Shown piece after piece: positions 8,344 through 17,028 of a stretch of DNA of 64,000 nucleotides. Where the stretch lies: contig NZ_JAABLQ010000001.1 of assembly GCF_009915765.1 (NCBI RefSeq), positions 1,054,001-1,118,000 on the forward strand, given 5' to 3'. A program made the position numbers and the translations under genes. Under the pieces are notes generated by a model. It worked only from the letters and a program-made list of their open reading frames with translations. It was not told the origin of the DNA and ran no database searches. The stretch comes from Pannonibacter sp. XCT-53 (GTDB lineage: Bacteria; Pseudomonadota; Alphaproteobacteria; Rhizobiales; Stappiaceae). The stretch's first letter is position 1; each line of letters starts with the position of its first letter.

Positions 8344-8865
8344 TCAGTGCAGGCGGGCTGCGGGCCGTGGGGCGGGCGGCCGGGCGGCCTCGCGCAGCCA
8401 GTCGGGCCAGATGGTCATCGGCCAGCCGGCCGTCTGGCACGCGGCCATGACGATGGCAAGCCATTGCCGCAGTTCGGTCGCGAGGAACGGCACCTGCACC
8501 TTGCGCGCCTCGGCCGTCTCCTGCTCCTTGAACACCAGCCGCATGGCATCCTCGGCCGTGACGATGTCGATGCTGCGGGTGAGGAAGGCATCGGCAGCCG
8601 GGGTCGGTGCCACGGGCGGCTGCGCCTCGTGGGTGGCAACCGCCGCCTCCTGGGCCATGGACTGGCGCAGGTCGGCCAGCGGCTGACCGCTGGTCTGGCC
8701 CTCCAGCCAGGCAATGAGGCGGGGAACCAGCACGCCGAGCATGCGTGCGGTCAGCCAGACGGTGACGCGGTCGCCGCCTGCCGTCTCGCCGCGCAGGCAC
8801 AGTCGGTCTTCCTCGACCACGTATTCGGTGGTGAGGCGCGTGAGGGCAAGGGCGTCAGCGGCCAT
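8344..8865 (-). CDS. Conserved-looking hypothetical protein next to SapC
   Basis: A 173-residue protein I do not recognise. The N-terminal third alternates charged and hydrophobic residues (LTTEYVVEEDRLCLRGET) and is followed by a helix-like VTVWLTARMLGVLVPRLIAWL. The middle is rich in Ala, Pro and Gln (about residues 60-95), and the C-terminal half has LATELRQWLAIVMAACQTAGWP and a basic Pro-Ala tail. No signal peptide or catalytic motif is visible. A GGGAGA site lies about 8 bases before ATG 8865, and the gene starts 45 bp after the SapC-family stop on the same strand, so the two are probably cotranscribed. A helper role in S-layer biogenesis is possible from position only. Confidence 0.6.
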   Translation of the reverse strand: MAADALALTRLTTEYVVEEDRLCLRGETAGGDRVTVWLTARMLGVLVPRLIAWLEGQTSGQPLADLRQSMAQEAAVATHEAQPPVAPTPAADAFLTRSIDIVTAEDAMRLVFKEQETAEARKVQVPFLATELRQWLAIVMAACQTAGWPMTIWPDWLREAARPPAPRPAARLH

Positions 8866-8910
8866 GTCCGGGTCTCCCGCAGGTCAGCGCCTGTGACGGC
8901 GCAGCTCGCC

Positions 8911-9714
8911 TCAGATGCCGAAACGGCTCCAGTCGATCGTGTCGTTGTCGGTCGTCGGCATCTCGATCAGCGGCTTCACCGTCGCCGCGATCCGCGCCTC
9001 GGCCTCGGCATGGGCGTCGGCAAGCTGGCCGAGGGACACCAGATGCTGCATGGACACCATCTGAAGATAGGCAATGACCAGAGAACCGGCCTGACGCAGA
9101 TCCTCGAAGTCGGAGGCCGGAAGCCTGTTCAGGGCATCCTCGTCAACCCGGAACAGGCCACTCACGGCCTGGCGGCCGCGCGCCCGCGTCTCGATGGTGG
9201 TTTCCCAGGGCGCGATCACGCCCTTTGCCTGCAAGGCCGCAACGGCACGGGCGGTGCGCTGACCGCTGCGGTCGGTCTCCAGCAGGAAATCCAGCACGCG
9301 GGCCACTTCCGGGTCGGGCGCGTTGCCTTCGCCGAAGAACGACAGGGCGGCTGCCGAACTGCCGGGTTCGACGAGCTGTCCGCTGTCCTCGTCGAAACAC
9401 AGGACGTGCCGGTTGTCTTCCAGGGTCGCGAGGCGGAACGGGTAGGCGCGGATCGCGGCCGGGATGTAGGGGACGACCCAGCGGCCATCGCGGGTGAGGA
9501 ACAGGTTGCGGCCGGGCTCTATCCCTGTGAGCGCGTAGAGGCCAAAGCCCTCACCCTGCGGCAGGAACGCGATCGGATAGTGCAGGACAGCCCGCGACAG
9601 TTCCGCACCCACGAGCGGTATGACAGAATCAGCCGCGGCAAAGTCATAGCCCTGACGACGCACCCAGGCCCTGGCACCGTGGCGATCGCGGGAAATCACG
9701 TGATAGGTCGGCAT
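8911..9714 (-). CDS. SapC family protein
   Basis: A 267-residue protein of the SapC family, named after a gene of the Campylobacter fetus S-layer locus and unrelated to the SapC peptide permease. The family core is visible near residue 25: DSVIPLVGAELSRAVLHYPIAFL, read in two parts as DSVIPLVGAEL and SRAVLHYPIAF. A GxYALTGIEPGRNLFL segment and a P-Y-I-P-A-A-I-R-A-YPFRL segment follow. There is no signal peptide or membrane helix. AAGGTGA lies about 7 bases before ATG 9714. The family's biochemical role is unknown. In alphaproteobacteria its genes commonly sit beside RTX or S-layer genes, as here, 103 bp downstream of the first RsaA-like gene. Confidence 0.85.
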   Translation of the reverse strand: MPTYHVISRDRHGARAWVRRQGYDFAAADSVIPLVGAELSRAVLHYPIAFLPQGEGFGLYALTGIEPGRNLFLTRDGRWVVPYIPAAIRAYPFRLATLEDNRHVLCFDEDSGQLVEPGSSAAALSFFGEGNAPDPEVARVLDFLLETDRSGQRTARAVAALQAKGVIAPWETTIETRARGRQAVSGLFRVDEDALNRLPASDFEDLRQAGSLVIAYLQMVSMQHLVSLGQLADAHAEAEARIAATVKPLIEMPTTDNDTIDWSRFGI

Positions 9715-9798
9715 TCCATGTCACCTTGCAGCCTGAAACTGCGGTCACTTTAGTGATTGCGGGCCTCAGGTCCACCCCAAATGCGACCGGCCTGCCAC

Positions 9799-9818
9799 AC
9801 GCCCCGGGCCCGGGGCGT
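9799..9818 (-). terminator. Perfect GC palindrome at the stop of the first S-layer gene
   Basis: ACGCCCCGGG followed directly by its reverse complement, overlapping the first base of the gene's stop codon. It would fold into a strong hairpin but lacks a U-tract on the - strand, so it may be an mRNA 3' stabiliser or a partial terminator before sapC. Confidence 0.5.
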
Positions 9819-12457
9819 CACGCCCCGAGGGTCAGGATGTTGGTCATCGAGCCGTTGATGGTGGCGGTGGAGAGGTCGTAGAGGCCCACCAGCTTGACGA
9901 CGACGTCGGTGCCATTGGCGAAGGTGGTGTTGGCGCTGCGGTCCTGGACGAGATAGGTGTCGCCGCCGAACTGGAACCAGACCACCCGGTTGGCTGCCCC
10001 GTTGGTGGCCGCATCGAGCAGGTCCGCATAACCGGGTGAGCCGCCGGCCGTGATCGCCGCCGTCTGGAAGCTTGCCGCCGTCCCGGTGATGAAGCGGACG
10101 GCATCCCCGCTGCCCATGCCGGTGACCGTCGGGAAGATCGTGCCGTTCGTGTTTGCGGCCGTCATCGTCACCGTATCGTTGCCCGTGCCGACGTTGATCG
10201 TATCGGCCCCGAGACCGGGGGTGATGGTGTCGTTCCCTGCACCGGCATCAATCGTGTCGGCTTTCGAGCTGCCAATGATCGTGTCATTGCCGGCGCCGGA
10301 CTCAATCGTGACCGAAGCGGTTGAGGCGGCCGCATCCAGCGTGTCGTTGCCTGCGCCTCCCTTGATTGTGGCCGCGTTCGCCAGTGCCCCGGTGGCCCAG
10401 TTGATGTTGCCGAGGGTGACACCGGAGGCATCGAAGGAGGTCAGGGCCGTACCGGCGAAGGTGAGGGCCAGACCGGCATCGCCGCTCACCGTGATCTTGC
10501 TCGCGGCCGCAGCGGAGAGGTTGGAGCTGTGCTGGATGGCGGTCGGAGAGGTGGACGTGTTGTCGGTCAGGAAGTTGATCGTCTCGACATTGGCCACACT
10601 CACCGTGTTGGTATTGCGGGCAAGCGTGTTGGCAATGCCGATGTTGAGGACATCGGCGGACCCGGAGGCCGCGTTGATGATGTTGATGGTTGTCTGGGCC
10701 GTGTTGGCGCCCTGGAACTCGACCGTGCCGCCCGTTGCCAGGCCATTCAACGTGAAGGGCTGATTGACGACAGACGTCGAAGCGACCACCTTGGTGATCG
10801 TGTTCGACCCGCCGCTGTTCAGGTTGGCAACACTGACGTCAATTCCTGCGGCAAAGCTGTCCTTGAGGAGCAGAACCTCGAAATTCTTGGTCTGGGCCGC
10901 GAAGGCCGTCGTCGCAGTCACTGTCTCGGCGGTCAAAGCGCGCAAGACGAGCGTGTCCGTGCCTTCGCCTCCGTCGACCGAGCCGCCAGTTCCGATGCCA
11001 GCGCCAGCTGCTTCATAGCTGTCATCGCCCTTGCCGAGCGTCATGGTGCGGGTCGTCGCGCTGGAAACGATCGACTCGTTCGCGTCGCTGCCAGTGAAGC
11101 CGATGTCTGACATCAGCGTCCCCGTGATCGTAAGGCCGGCGGTGTTGGTCGTGGTGATGGTTGCGTTGGTCGCAAGCGTGACGTTGGACAGACTGAGCGA
11201 CTGATCGCCCGTGATCGTCAGGGACGTGGCACTGGCTGCAGTCACTCTGACGTTGCTGGAGGCGCTTCCGGTCGCAGCGAGCGTCACCGCAGTCGCCGTG
11301 CTGTCGGTGGTCGTGCCGCCGGTCATGGCGTTGACCGTCAGGTCCAGCGTCCGGGGGCCAGCGGCCGCGGTGATGGTGACCCCCTGGTTCGCGTTCGCCA
11401 GAGACAGGCTCGTCAGCGCGTCGGACTGGATCGTCGCGGTCGAGGTATAGCCAGAAAGGCTGACGGAGCTCAGCTTGTCACCGCCGGCCGTGGCGCGGTC
11501 GTTGATCGTGACCGTCGTGCCGCCCGTGACGGTGAGGGCGGTGACATTGCCGCCGGTGTCGACGGTGATCGCCGCCTTTGTGCCGGTCTGGGTGATCCTG
11601 GCCGTCTGCAGGTCGGTCCAGTTCCGCATGTCGGCCGTCACCGCGTTCTGGCTTGACTGCAGTTCGATGGTCTCGACGTTCTTGACCACGGCCGCCGTCG
11701 GCAGGGTCATCGTCCCGCTTGTGTTGACCAGTTTCAGCGTGTCATTGCCCGCGCCGCCGTCGATGCTGTCGACAGCGGTGAAGGTCTGGTTGACGCTGCC
11801 GTCGGCGATGCCGTCGATCGTGTTGTTCCGGTCATCCCCGACATAGGCGTCCGCCGCCTTGGTCAGGGTGAAGTTGGCCGGGTTTGGCGTTTGGTCCGGG
11901 GTCTTCGGCGTCTCCACCGGTGCGGGCGGCAGCGGCCGGTCGGCGACGGCCTGCTTGATCTCGGTGACGCGCGGGGCAGACGTCTTCTGGAACTCGGCCG
12001 AGTTGGAGAAGCCGATCAGGATCTGGGTCATCGGCTGGCCGGTCGCCTTCCAGGCGTCGATCTCGCCCTGGGAGGGGATGCGGCCAAGGACATTCTGGTA
12101 GAGCGACTGCAGCACCGCATCGCTCACATTGTTGTTGCCGTGACGGTTCATCCACTCGGTCGAGTTGACGAAGCCGAGCGCCACCTTGGAAAGCGCCGTC
12201 GGATCCTCGCGCAGCAGGTTGGTCCAGCCGTTGAGACCGACCGGATCGGGCGCGCGGCCGAAGGCGGCCTGGTAGATGCGGATGATCTGGTCGACGAAGG
12301 TCGTTGCCTCGGGGCTCGCGGCAATCGTGTCGCGCACCTGGACCAGCGACATCTGCCCCGTCGCCACCATGGCCGACCAGTGCATCAGCTCACCCGAAGA
12401 CGGCCGGCGCTGCAGGATGTTGACGAAATACTGGGTGATCACATCGGTCGGGGTCAT
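9818..12457 (-). CDS. RsaA-like S-layer protein 1 (DUF4214 + RTX), type I secreted
   Basis: 879 residues, no cysteine, very rich in Thr, Ala, Asn, Asp and Gly. Residues 1-165 form a DUF4214 module (IIRIYQAAFGRAPDPVGL, LGFVNSTEW, SLYQNVLGR, ILIGFSNSAEF). A Pro-rich linker (about 175-195) and a long beta-repeat body follow. Calcium-binding RTX nonapeptides (GGAGNDTLD, GAGNDTIIG, GAGNDTITP) lie around 698-745. The C-terminal 80 residues include WFQFGGDTYLVQDRS and end in ILTLGA. From memory, the Caulobacter S-layer protein RsaA has a nearly identical WFQFGGDTY segment, a TSFDAS strand and a LTLA end. I therefore call this a secreted calcium-dependent S-layer protein with an uncleaved C-terminal signal, exported by the ABC/HlyD pair at 1194-4356. 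Confidence 0.88.
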   Translation of the reverse strand: MTPTDVITQYFVNILQRRPSSGELMHWSAMVATGQMSLVQVRDTIAASPEATTFVDQIIRIYQAAFGRAPDPVGLNGWTNLLREDPTALSKVALGFVNSTEWMNRHGNNNVSDAVLQSLYQNVLGRIPSQGEIDAWKATGQPMTQILIGFSNSAEFQKTSAPRVTEIKQAVADRPLPPAPVETPKTPDQTPNPANFTLTKAADAYVGDDRNNTIDGIADGSVNQTFTAVDSIDGGAGNDTLKLVNTSGTMTLPTAAVVKNVETIELQSSQNAVTADMRNWTDLQTARITQTGTKAAITVDTGGNVTALTVTGGTTVTINDRATAGGDKLSSVSLSGYTSTATIQSDALTSLSLANANQGVTITAAAGPRTLDLTVNAMTGGTTTDSTATAVTLAATGSASSNVRVTAASATSLTITGDQSLSLSNVTLATNATITTTNTAGLTITGTLMSDIGFTGSDANESIVSSATTRTMTLGKGDDSYEAAGAGIGTGGSVDGGEGTDTLVLRALTAETVTATTAFAAQTKNFEVLLLKDSFAAGIDVSVANLNSGGSNTITKVVASTSVVNQPFTLNGLATGGTVEFQGANTAQTTINIINAASGSADVLNIGIANTLARNTNTVSVANVETINFLTDNTSTSPTAIQHSSNLSAAAASKITVSGDAGLALTFAGTALTSFDASGVTLGNINWATGALANAATIKGGAGNDTLDAAASTASVTIESGAGNDTIIGSSKADTIDAGAGNDTITPGLGADTINVGTGNDTVTMTAANTNGTIFPTVTGMGSGDAVRFITGTAASFQTAAITAGGSPGYADLLDAATNGAANRVVWFQFGGDTYLVQDRSANTTFANGTDVVVKLVGLYDLSTATINGSMTNILTLGA

Positions 12458-12500
12458 GGCACTTCTTATTGTTTGAAATCACGAGGGGCGAGGCAAGGGT

Positions 12501-12528
12501 ACTATGCGCAGCCAGACACCGGATGCAA
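12501..12528 (-). promoter_or_regulatory. Candidate promoter of S-layer gene 1
   Basis: On the - strand TTGCAT (12528-12523) and CATAGT (12506-12501) are separated by 16 bp, about 45 bp before the start at 12457. This is a plausible sigma-70-type promoter by pattern only. Confidence 0.4.
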
Positions 12529-12662
12529 GGCCGCCACACGGTGGAAGCTGCAAGAGCCAATGTCTTCAGCAGGAGGCACACGCAAAAGATGTGACGACAA
12601 CATGCGACTTTCCGTCCTTCTCATCCGGCCTTGCCGGACGCTCCGGCGACAGGGCCCTCGTG

Positions 12663-15302
12663 TCACGCCCCGAGTGTCAGCAGATTGGTGGTCGCGCCGT
12701 CGATGGTGGCGGTGGAGAGGTCGTAGAGGCCCACCAGCTTGACGACGGCATCGGTGCCATTGGCGAAGGTGGTGTTGTCGCTGCGATCCTGGACGAGATA
12801 GGTGTCGCCGCCGAACTGGAACCAGACCACCCGGTTGGCGAGCCCGTTGGTGGCCGCGTTCAGCAAGTCCGTGTAGCCGGCGGAGCCGCCGGCCGTGACC
12901 GCCGCCGTCTGGAAGGAGGCCACGGTTCCGGTGATGAAGCGGATCGTGTCGCCGCTGCCCATGCCGGTGATCGTCGGGAAGATCGAGCCGTCGGTGTTCG
13001 CCGCCCCGAGGCGGACCGAGTCGTTGCCTGCACCGACGTCGACCATGTCGGCACCACGGTTGACGTCGATCACGTCATTGCCGGCACCGCCGACCAGGGT
13101 GTCGCTCTGGTTGGAGCCCTGGATCGTGTCATTGCCGTTGCCACCCTCGATGGTCACCGCCTGTGTGGCCGCACTGGCGTTCAGGGAGTCATTGCCGGCG
13201 CCCCCCTTGATCGTGGCGGCGTTGGTCAGGGCGGACGTGGTCCAGATGACGTTGCCATGGGTCACGCCGGAGGCATCGAACGAGGTCACGGCCGTGCCGG
13301 AGAAAGACAGGTTCAACCCCGCGTCCCCCGTGACGGTGACCTTGGTTGCGGCCGCGGCCACAAGGCCGGTGGTGTGGGTGCGGCTGGTCGGAATAGCCGC
13401 CGTGTCGTCGGTCAGATAATTGATCGTTTCGACATTCGCCACATTCACCGTGTTGGTGTTGAGGGTCCCCGTGGCGGCAATGCCGATGTTCAGGACATCA
13501 GCAAGACCGGTTGCGGCATCGGCGACATTGACGGTCGTTTGACTGAGGTTCTGGTTCCTGAACTCCACCGTTCCACCCGATTGCAGGCCTGTGAGGGTCG
13601 CGACCGAGTTGACCGACGTCGCAAAGGTCACGGTGTTGATGGTGTTGGCGCCGCCCGAATTGAGGTTGGCGATGTTGACAGTTCGCGAGGTACTGATGTT
13701 CGGTGTCGTGAACTCGAGGACCTCGAAGTTTTTCACATTCAAGGAAAAGGTCGTTGTCGCGGCCGCGACTGCGGCTTCATTGAAGCCCATCACCAGGGTG
13801 TCGCGCCCGGCACCACCGTCGATCGAGCCGCCGGTGCCGAGTGAAGAGGTCGACAGTCTGACCCTGTCGGCACCATCGCCCATTGTCAGGGTGCTGGTGG
13901 TTGCACCTACCCCGATCGAATCCGCGCCGCTGCCCCCCGTGAAGGTCACGCCGACGCCAAACGACAGACTGAGGTTTACCCCTGCCGTGTTGGTCGAGGT
14001 GATCGTCGCGTTGCTCGCAAACCCGTTTGTCTGCATCGATATCGCCGCATTGCCTGCGAATGTCACCGAGGCGAGCGCGTTGGCGGTCAGGTTCACGTTT
14101 GACGAGGAGGAGCCGGTGCCCGTGACATTCAGGGCGGTCATCGTGGTGTCGCTGATCGTGCCGCCGGTCATGGCGTTGAGGGTGAGGTCCAGCGTCCGGG
14201 GGCCAGCGGCCGCGCTGATGGTGACGTTCCTGTTCGAGTTCGCCAGCGACAGGCTCGTCAGCGCGTCAGACTGGATCGTCGAATTTGCGGTATAGCCATC
14301 AAGGCTGACGGAGCTCAGCTTGTCACCGCCAGCCGTCGCGCGGTCGTTGATTGCCAGCGACAGGCCGCCCGTGACGGTGAGGGCGGTGACATTGCCGCTC
14401 GTCTCCACGATGATGCCTGTCTTGGTGCCGGTCTGGGTGATCCTGACCGTCTGCAGCTCGGCCCAGGTGCGGACGTCTGCCGTGACCGTGTTCTGGCTGG
14501 ACTCCAGCTCCAGCGTCTCGACGTTCCTGACCACCGGCGCTGTCGTCAGGTTCATGGTGCCGGCGGTGTTGACGAGTTTCAGCGTGTCGGTGCCCGCACC
14601 GCCGTCGATGCTGTCGGCAGCGGTGAAGGTCTGGTCGGCGCTGCCGTCTGCAATGCCGTCGATCGTGTTGTTCCGGTCATCCCCGACATAGGTGTCCGCC
14701 GCCTTGGTCAGGGTGAAACTGGCCGGACCTGGTGCGGGGTCCGGGGCCTTCGGCGTCTCCACCGGAGCGGGTGGCAGCGGCCGGTCGGCGACTGCCTGCT
14801 TGATCTCGGTGACGCGCGGGGCGGACGTCTTCTGGAATTCGGCCGAGTTGGAGAAGCCGATCAGGATCTGGGTCATCTGCTGGCCGGTCGCCTTCCAGGC
14901 GTCGATCTCGGCTTGCGAGGGGATGCGGCCAAGGACATTCTGGTAGAGCGACTGCAGCACCGCGTCACTGACGCTGTTGTTGCCGTGGCGGTTCATCCAC
15001 TCGGTCGAGTTGACGAAGCCGAGCGCCACCTTGGAGAGCGCCGTCGGATCCTCGCGCAGCAGGTTGGTCCAGCCGTTCAAACCGACCGGATCGGGCGCGC
15101 GGCCGAAGGCGGCCTGGTAGATGCGGATGATCTGGTCGACGAAGGTGATTGCCTCGGGGCTCGCGGCAATCGTGTCGCGCACCTGGACCAGCGACATCTG
15201 CCCCGTCGCCACCATGGCCGACCAGTGCATCAGCTCACCCGAAGACGGCCGGCGCTGCAGGATGTTGACGAAATACTGGGTGATCACATCCGTCGGCGTC
15301 AT
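12663..15302 (-). CDS. RsaA-like S-layer protein 2 (DUF4214 + RTX), paralogue of the neighbour
   Basis: 879 residues, the same length as the adjacent paralogue. The first ~170 residues differ at only about four positions (for example T52I, N112S, G132A, P142Q by approximate numbering), and the last ~100 are also nearly the same. The centre, about residues 330-620, is strongly diverged while keeping matching strand patterns. RTX-type motifs occur around GGAGNDSLN, GGNGNDTIQG and GGAGNDVID (about 698-745). It carries VTGDAGLNLSFSGTAVTSFDAS, seen in two blocks, VTGDAGLNL and TSFDASGV, which I recall having close counterparts in RsaA. The C-terminus ends in LLTLGA. No signal peptide and no cysteine, consistent with type I export. 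Its stop is 205 bp upstream of the paralogue's start. Confidence 0.88.
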   Translation of the reverse strand: MTPTDVITQYFVNILQRRPSSGELMHWSAMVATGQMSLVQVRDTIAASPEAITFVDQIIRIYQAAFGRAPDPVGLNGWTNLLREDPTALSKVALGFVNSTEWMNRHGNNSVSDAVLQSLYQNVLGRIPSQAEIDAWKATGQQMTQILIGFSNSAEFQKTSAPRVTEIKQAVADRPLPPAPVETPKAPDPAPGPASFTLTKAADTYVGDDRNNTIDGIADGSADQTFTAADSIDGGAGTDTLKLVNTAGTMNLTTAPVVRNVETLELESSQNTVTADVRTWAELQTVRITQTGTKTGIIVETSGNVTALTVTGGLSLAINDRATAGGDKLSSVSLDGYTANSTIQSDALTSLSLANSNRNVTISAAAGPRTLDLTLNAMTGGTISDTTMTALNVTGTGSSSSNVNLTANALASVTFAGNAAISMQTNGFASNATITSTNTAGVNLSLSFGVGVTFTGGSGADSIGVGATTSTLTMGDGADRVRLSTSSLGTGGSIDGGAGRDTLVMGFNEAAVAAATTTFSLNVKNFEVLEFTTPNISTSRTVNIANLNSGGANTINTVTFATSVNSVATLTGLQSGGTVEFRNQNLSQTTVNVADAATGLADVLNIGIAATGTLNTNTVNVANVETINYLTDDTAAIPTSRTHTTGLVAAAATKVTVTGDAGLNLSFSGTAVTSFDASGVTHGNVIWTTSALTNAATIKGGAGNDSLNASAATQAVTIEGGNGNDTIQGSNQSDTLVGGAGNDVIDVNRGADMVDVGAGNDSVRLGAANTDGSIFPTITGMGSGDTIRFITGTVASFQTAAVTAGGSAGYTDLLNAATNGLANRVVWFQFGGDTYLVQDRSDNTTFANGTDAVVKLVGLYDLSTATIDGATTNLLTLGA

Positions 15303-15832
15303 GAAAGGTCCGCTGAGCCATTAACGTTACCAAGACTGTTCAATATCGGGTGACGGGGCGGGTGCGCAAGGGTGGCAAACGTTTGAAATGCAGCGGCATT
15401 TCGCGCCCGCATGCTGCATTGGGCCAATGATGGATCCGGTCCGCGGCGGGCAGGGTGTGCCGAGGGCGATGCCTCCGGGGCCCGGAGCGTCGGCGGACGG
15501 GCGGCATTGGCCGAATTCCGGCCACAGTCCCTGGTGCCCGGCCGCGAGCGGGGCTTGCAACCGGTCCGGTGGCGCCCGCCCGCAGCCGGGCGGTGCGGAT
15601 CGCGTGCGCAATCCGGGGTTGCGGATGGCCAATGCCGGTTGATGGACGCCGGCAGGCCATGTCCCCGCCATCCGCGCGCGGCTCCCCACCCTGGGATGCG
15701 CGAGAGGCCATGACCGTGCCTTCAACCCCGGGCGATGTGAGCGCCCGGACGCGGGGCAGTGGCTCCACGGGGCCCTGCCGCGCATCGCTCGCCCGGCACA
15801 TCGCCGGACACGGCCGTCAGGCCCCGGCGGGA
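15303..15832. other. Intergenic region upstream of S-layer gene 2
   Basis: 530 bp without a credible gene. A short inverted repeat GAAATGC-AGCG-GCATTTC lies at 15385-15402, and a palindromic AAACGTTT just before it (about 15378-15385), some 75-100 bp upstream of the S-layer gene 2 start. Both could be regulator sites. The rest is GC-rich and featureless to my reading. Confidence 0.4.
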
Positions 15833-16798
15833 TCAGGCCGGGTCCGCGATGCCGATCAGGGTCACCGGCTCGGCGGACTGATGCCAGACGGTCACCTCGC
15901 GCGACGCGGCCGCCGCCGGCTCTGTCGGATCCTGCTCGACCGCTGCAAGGATCAGGCTTTCGATGTCTACGGGCTCCACCGATGCGCCACTGGTGTCCGT
16001 TGCGATGTCTGCGGCGGGACGGACCGTCTCTGCCGAGGCGTGATCAAGACTGGGCTTCTGGTGGTCCCCTTCGCCGCTGCCCGACGCCGGAACCTTCGCG
16101 CCGCTTTCCGGGCGCAGGTCATCTGCCGCGCCGGTATCAGCCACAAGGCCAATGTCAGCGTCGACCGGATCCGATGAAAGGGCATGATCCTGCATCGGCC
16201 ACTTCGTGCCATGAACGACGGTCAGCTTGGTCTTTCCGTCGAACACCGTGCTCAACTTGTCGCTGGTCACGCTCCCCGCAGCGTCCAGAAGCTTGATGAC
16301 CCCACGACTTGCGTTCAGCGTGAATTCCTCGGAATTGGAGAACCCAACGAGGATCTGGCTCATCGACTGCCCGGTTGCCTTCCAGTCCATGATTTCCCTG
16401 ACGGTGGCCGACCGACCAAGGACGTTGACATAAAGCGCCTGGAGCACCGTATCGCTGACACTGCTGTCGCCGTAACGGGTTTTCCATTCGAGCGAATTGA
16501 CGAACCCGCCTGCAATCTTGAACAGGGCCGTCGGATCCTCCCGCAGCATCGTCGTCCAGCCCTTCATGCCGACGGTGTCCGGAACACGGCCGAAGGCAGC
16601 CTGGTAGATGCGGATGATCTGGGCACCATAGTTCATCGCCTCCGCGCTGCCGGCAAGCGCGTCACGGGCCTGGACCGCGTTCAGGATGCCGCTGTCGATC
16701 GTCATCGACCAATGGCTGAGTTCCGATCCCTTCGGCTCGCGCTGCAGGATGTTGTTGAAGTACTGCTTGATCAGCGCGGAGGTGGTCATCGTCGACAT
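15833..16798 (-). CDS. DUF4214 protein without RTX repeats
   Basis: 321 residues. Residues 1-165 are a full DUF4214 module closely matching the S-layer proteins (IIRIYQAAFGRVPDTVGMKGW, read as IIRIYQAAFGR and VPDTVGMKGW; GGFVNSLEWKTRYG; ALYVNVLGR; ILVGFSNSEEF). The remaining 155 residues are acidic, rich in Asp, Ser, Ala and Pro, with no RTX nonapeptides, no beta-repeat body and no recognisable type I secretion signal; it ends TLIGIADPA. There is no N-terminal signal peptide. It could be an anchor-only or cytoplasmic partner of the S-layer proteins, or the remnant of a larger gene whose 3' part was replaced. The frame is intact and the start is supported by alignment with its three paralogues. 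Confidence 0.75.
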   Translation of the reverse strand: MSTMTTSALIKQYFNNILQREPKGSELSHWSMTIDSGILNAVQARDALAGSAEAMNYGAQIIRIYQAAFGRVPDTVGMKGWTTMLREDPTALFKIAGGFVNSLEWKTRYGDSSVSDTVLQALYVNVLGRSATVREIMDWKATGQSMSQILVGFSNSEEFTLNASRGVIKLLDAAGSVTSDKLSTVFDGKTKLTVVHGTKWPMQDHALSSDPVDADIGLVADTGAADDLRPESGAKVPASGSGEGDHQKPSLDHASAETVRPAADIATDTSGASVEPVDIESLILAAVEQDPTEPAAAASREVTVWHQSAEPVTLIGIADPA

Positions 16799-16946
16799 CT
16801 TTCTTCATGCAACTCAGGCGCGTCGAGGCGCCTCGATGCTCCACTAATGCGGGATCATTGCAGCTTCAAGACATTTTGCGGCAGGGCATGGCATTTTTGA
16901 CAGGGGATCATGATGCGGCCGCCAGATCTTGCCTCCCGACGGGAAA

Positions 16947-16974
16947 AACCCCGGCGCGTTGCCGCGCCGGGGTT
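16947..16974 (-). terminator. Terminator after the methyltransferase gene
   Basis: A 12-bp stem AACCCCGGCGCG / CGCGCCGGGGTT with loop TTGC, followed on the - strand by a run of T (A-run at 16944-16948 on +). It lies 55 bp past the stop at 17029. Confidence 0.85.
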
Positions 16975-17028
16975 CTGGTGCGTGTCGGCCGGGCCATGGT
17001 CCCGAGGCTTCGGGAGGCCGGCGTCGGC

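Noticed and set aside
9818-15302. Short repeated blocks in the S-layer genes that could be mistaken for a CRISPR or minisatellite array.
   Set aside because: They are in-frame GGxGxDxx calcium-binding repeats and paralogous coding DNA; spacing is 27 bp and there are no unique spacers.
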